The notes beneath the pieces were generated by a model. That model had not been told where the DNA came from. It worked only from the letters and a program-made list of their open reading frames with translations, and ran no database searches. From NCBI GenBank assembly GCA_018242525.1, contig JAFEBS010000004.1, positions 70,870-134,869 of the forward strand: 64,000 nucleotides of DNA. Reading direction: 5' to 3'. The translations under genes and the position numbers were made by a program. This DNA comes from Planctomycetota bacterium (GTDB lineage Bacteria; Planctomycetota; Planctomycetia; Planctomycetales; Planctomycetaceae). Shown here piece by piece: positions 61,775 through 64,000 of the stretch. Position 1 is the stretch's first letter. Each line of letters begins with the position of its first letter.

Positions 61775-63654
61775 AGCGCGGCCCCGATCATTGCAGGAGC
61801 GGGTCTGCAGTCCCCTCCCCTTGACGGATCGTCTTGAAATAACCAGATGCTCGCCCATTGCTCCAGGACAAACAACAGCCAGAGCTTGATCGGCCGGGTT
61901 CCGGAACGAGAATCCTGTTTCAACCGGTGCAGGGCACCACGATTCAAGAGCCCGTGACGGACCAGGCAACCCGTTTGGAGTGTCGCAACCATTTCCGCTT
62001 GTGTGACGAACTGTTCCATCGGAAATGAGAACCCCTGCTTCGGCTTGTTCCAGACTTCGGTCGGGAGCCAACGTCGCACGAGTTCGCGGAGAACCCGTTT
62101 GCCCTCACCTTCCCCGCAACAGACGTGATCTGGCAGTGAGTAGGCAAATTCGACCAGTCGGTGGTCCAGCAGGGGTACGCGAACCTCCAGGCCATGCGCC
62201 ATCGATGCACGATCGACTCGAGTCAAATTGTTGTCGACCAGGTACGAATGAAGGTCTACGATTTGCCACTTCCGCACCGGTTCAGACAGTGGGTGGATCC
62301 AGGGTTTGAAGACGTCCCCGGGTGACGATTCCTTGATATCGACAGTCCAGTCAGGAAACAAATCCTGCAATTCTTCGTTGGTGAATGTCGGACAGTGCAG
62401 CAGTTGGTAGTACTCCAGTTCATCGCCGCAACCCTCGGGCCAACTGCGGCCGATTCCCGCTTGACGTCGCAACTGTTCGACAAACCACGCCAACTTTCGT
62501 CGAGAGTCCGCTTGTACGTTTTGATACCAGCCATATCCCGCGAACAGTTCATCCCCGCCATCGCCAGAGAGTGCCACGGTGACATGCTCTCTGGTCATTC
62601 GCGAAATCATCCAGGTCGGCAGGATCGCGGGATCACCCAGCGGCTCATCCCATGTTTGAAAGAACTCCGTCAGTCCGTTCGCTGCAGAGAATCCAAAAGA
62701 TGCCCGGTCGACCGGACAGGTGTGATGCCTGGTCCCCAGATGTTCGGCCACATGCTGCGCATCGCTCGCTTCGGATTGGTCCCAGTCGACGAAGTCGACA
62801 CAAAAGCTGTTGATCGCAGGACTGGCCTTGGCCGCCGCAGCCGAGACCAGCGACGAATCCACGCCACCACTCAAAAATACTCCCACCGGGACGTCACCGA
62901 CAAGTTCTTCCTTCACAGCATCGGTCAGCAACTCCCCCGCGCGTTCGGATGCGTCCGTGAGTGTCCAGGAGTCCGTTTCCGCCGGAACCTGCCAGAAGTT
63001 TCGCCGAGTGATCGTGGCGAAGTTGGAGTCATATTCCAGGACATGTGCCGGTGGCAGTCGGAACACACCATCCCAAATCGTGGTTGATCCAGTTGTATAG
63101 GTGTATTGCAGGAACTGAATGGCCGCTGGGATGAAGAGTGCTCGCGACGTCCCGGGAATCGCCAGCAGCGCCCGGGGTTCTGAGGCAAACGCCAATTGAT
63201 CTCCGCAGATCGAATAGTACAGCGGTTTGACTCCCAGATGATCGCGCGCGAGCACCAGGCGTCGCCGATTCCCGTCCCACAGCCCGAAAGCAAAAATCCC
63301 CCGGAATCGTTCGACGCAAGCGGTGCCCCATTCTTCGTAGGCATGAACGATCACTTCGGTATCGGATCGAGATCGAAACGAGTGCCCCTTGCTTTGCAGT
63401 ACAGTTCGCAACTCGGCGAAGTTATAAATCTCGCCGTTAAACGTGACTTGAATCGTACCATCTTCATTGGCCATCGGCTGTCGCCCGGCGTCACTCAGGT
63501 CGATGATCGACAGTCGACAGTGTGCCAGATAGATTCTGGCGGTGGAATCCTCCCACTCACCGAACGCGTCTGGCCCACGATGCTGCAGCGTCAGCGCCGC
63601 TTCACGCAGGCCATCAGTATTGGGGCGTCCAGCGACGCCAAATATTCCGCACAT
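61771..63654 (-). CDS. asnB: Asparagine synthase (glutamine-hydrolysing), AsnB type
   Basis: A 627-residue enzyme of normal AsnB length. MCGIFGVAG gives the glutaminase nucleophile Cys2; HRGPDAFGEW and NGEIYNFAELR follow. The synthetase domain has the PP-loop VFLSGGVDSSLV and LSGDGGDELFAGY. AsnB-type amidotransferases are frequent in exosortase/EPS loci, where they may amidate a sugar acid or lipid rather than make free asparagine (inference). It is the first gene of the minus-strand run ending at the deacetylase and GT genes, and its stop overlaps the next start. Confidence 0.94.
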   Translation of the reverse strand: MCGIFGVAGRPNTDGLREAALTLQHRGPDAFGEWEDSTARIYLAHCRLSIIDLSDAGRQPMANEDGTIQVTFNGEIYNFAELRTVLQSKGHSFRSRSDTEVIVHAYEEWGTACVERFRGIFAFGLWDGNRRRLVLARDHLGVKPLYYSICGDQLAFASEPRALLAIPGTSRALFIPAAIQFLQYTYTTGSTTIWDGVFRLPPAHVLEYDSNFATITRRNFWQVPAETDSWTLTDASERAGELLTDAVKEELVGDVPVGVFLSGGVDSSLVSAAAAKASPAINSFCVDFVDWDQSEASDAQHVAEHLGTRHHTCPVDRASFGFSAANGLTEFFQTWDEPLGDPAILPTWMISRMTREHVTVALSGDGGDELFAGYGWYQNVQADSRRKLAWFVEQLRRQAGIGRSWPEGCGDELEYYQLLHCPTFTNEELQDLFPDWTVDIKESSPGDVFKPWIHPLSEPVRKWQIVDLHSYLVDNNLTRVDRASMAHGLEVRVPLLDHRLVEFAYSLPDHVCCGEGEGKRVLRELVRRWLPTEVWNKPKQGFSFPMEQFVTQAEMVATLQTGCLVRHGLLNRGALHRLKQDSRSGTRPIKLWLLFVLEQWASIWLFQDDPSRGGDCRPAPAMIGAAL

Positions 63655-64000
63655 GTTGATTTGTCAGTTCATGTCCCTAAACGGTCGCAGTTCCGAAATC
63701 GCGTTGCTTGATCTGTAATACTAGCCCGACGTGTGAGCGAGGGATTCGTCGAAGCGTGCCCAACTCGATCATCCCTAGCAGCCCGTGGTAAAAGGGGTCT
63801 GACCCTTTGGAGGGCGGTCGAGTTGCCTTGAGAATCGACTGCCCGGAGAGGGTCTGACCCTTTTTACTACGGACTGCTAGCCCCGAATGATTTACTGACT
63901 ACCACGGATCACACTGAAATCACGGATAAACCCAATTCCGCTGGCAACTCATGTAAAACAGTGTGTAGTACACGATGACAGGGCCAGCGCCCACTAAGTC
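63655..64000. other. Repeat-bearing region upstream of asnB
   Basis: Besides element copy B it contains TAGCCCGACG TGTGAGCGAGGG near 63722-63743, related to the AGCCCGACG motif at 12972 and 13756, and ACCACGGATC followed by CACGGAT at 63901-63928, of a type often seen in intergenic repeats. No gene start is visible before the edge. Confidence 0.55.
63775..63880. repeat. MITE-like 106-bp element, copy B
   Basis: Arms of 32 bases (63775-63806 and 63849-63880) pair imperfectly and include AAAAGGGGTCTGACCCT. The reverse complement of its centre reads CTCCGGGCA then GATTCTCAAGG, matching copy A at 60463-60568. Both copies are exactly 106 bp. Confidence 0.92.

Overview
The window looks like chromosomal DNA of a planctomycete (order Planctomycetales, by inference). 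The sequence holds several gene families typical of that group: a DUF1501 protein with a Tat signal, a DUF1571 protein, an exosortase with a PEP-CTERM protein, many secreted proteins of unknown function, a kinase with a planctomycete-style N-terminus, and abundant short intergenic repeats. Overall GC looks moderate to high. I found no rRNA, tRNA, CRISPR array, integrase or complete insertion sequence.

Layout. 1-429 is the N-terminal end of a Ser/Thr protein kinase cut by the window edge. 554-711 is a tandem and inverted repeat. 864-12777 is mixed housekeeping and secreted genes: a radical SAM protein, queE and queC (7-deazaguanine synthesis), DUF1571, an unusual SGNH esterase joined to a zincin protease domain, a REP-associated tyrosine transposase (RAYT) carrying a perfect palindrome, DUF1501, an M32 carboxypeptidase, a Pro-rich secreted protein, and a pilin-like protein behind a good sigma-54 promoter match. 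12780-13808 has no gene but is packed with decayed repeats and hairpins. 14300-24080 is a compact catabolic operon: methylisocitrate lyase, 2-methylcitrate synthase, 2-methylcitrate dehydratase, an acyl-CoA carboxylase beta subunit, an AtuA-family protein, an enoyl-CoA hydratase and an acyl-CoA dehydrogenase. A convergent acyl-CoA ligase follows. It looks like a branched-chain or isoprenoid acyl-CoA route feeding propionyl-CoA into the methylcitrate cycle, but no biotin carboxylase subunit is present.

25964-63654 is a large exopolysaccharide/exosortase locus. It contains a sugar-nucleotide epimerase, a WecA-type initiating transferase, an O-antigen-ligase-like protein with TPRs, a Gly-rich secreted protein, two paralogous TPR/HEAT lipoproteins, a Wza-type export protein, a PEP-CTERM protein, a TPR protein, an exosortase with an EpsI-like tail, a tyrosine autokinase with an extreme Tyr-Gly tail, nine glycosyltransferase genes (one a GT2-GT4 fusion), an acetyltransferase, a beta-helix protein, a polymerase-like membrane protein, a polysaccharide deacetylase and a glutamine-dependent asparagine synthase. 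Many neighbours overlap by 4 bp (ATGA), which fixes several starts. The genes together fit synthesis, polymerisation and export of a surface polysaccharide, with exosortase processing of a surface protein. No Wzx-type flippase is seen.

The most unusual features are at the DNA level. There are several families of short palindromic repeats, including two 106-bp copies of a MITE-like element in opposite orientation and a GTAG-hairpin pair that is translated in frame inside a glycosyltransferase gene.
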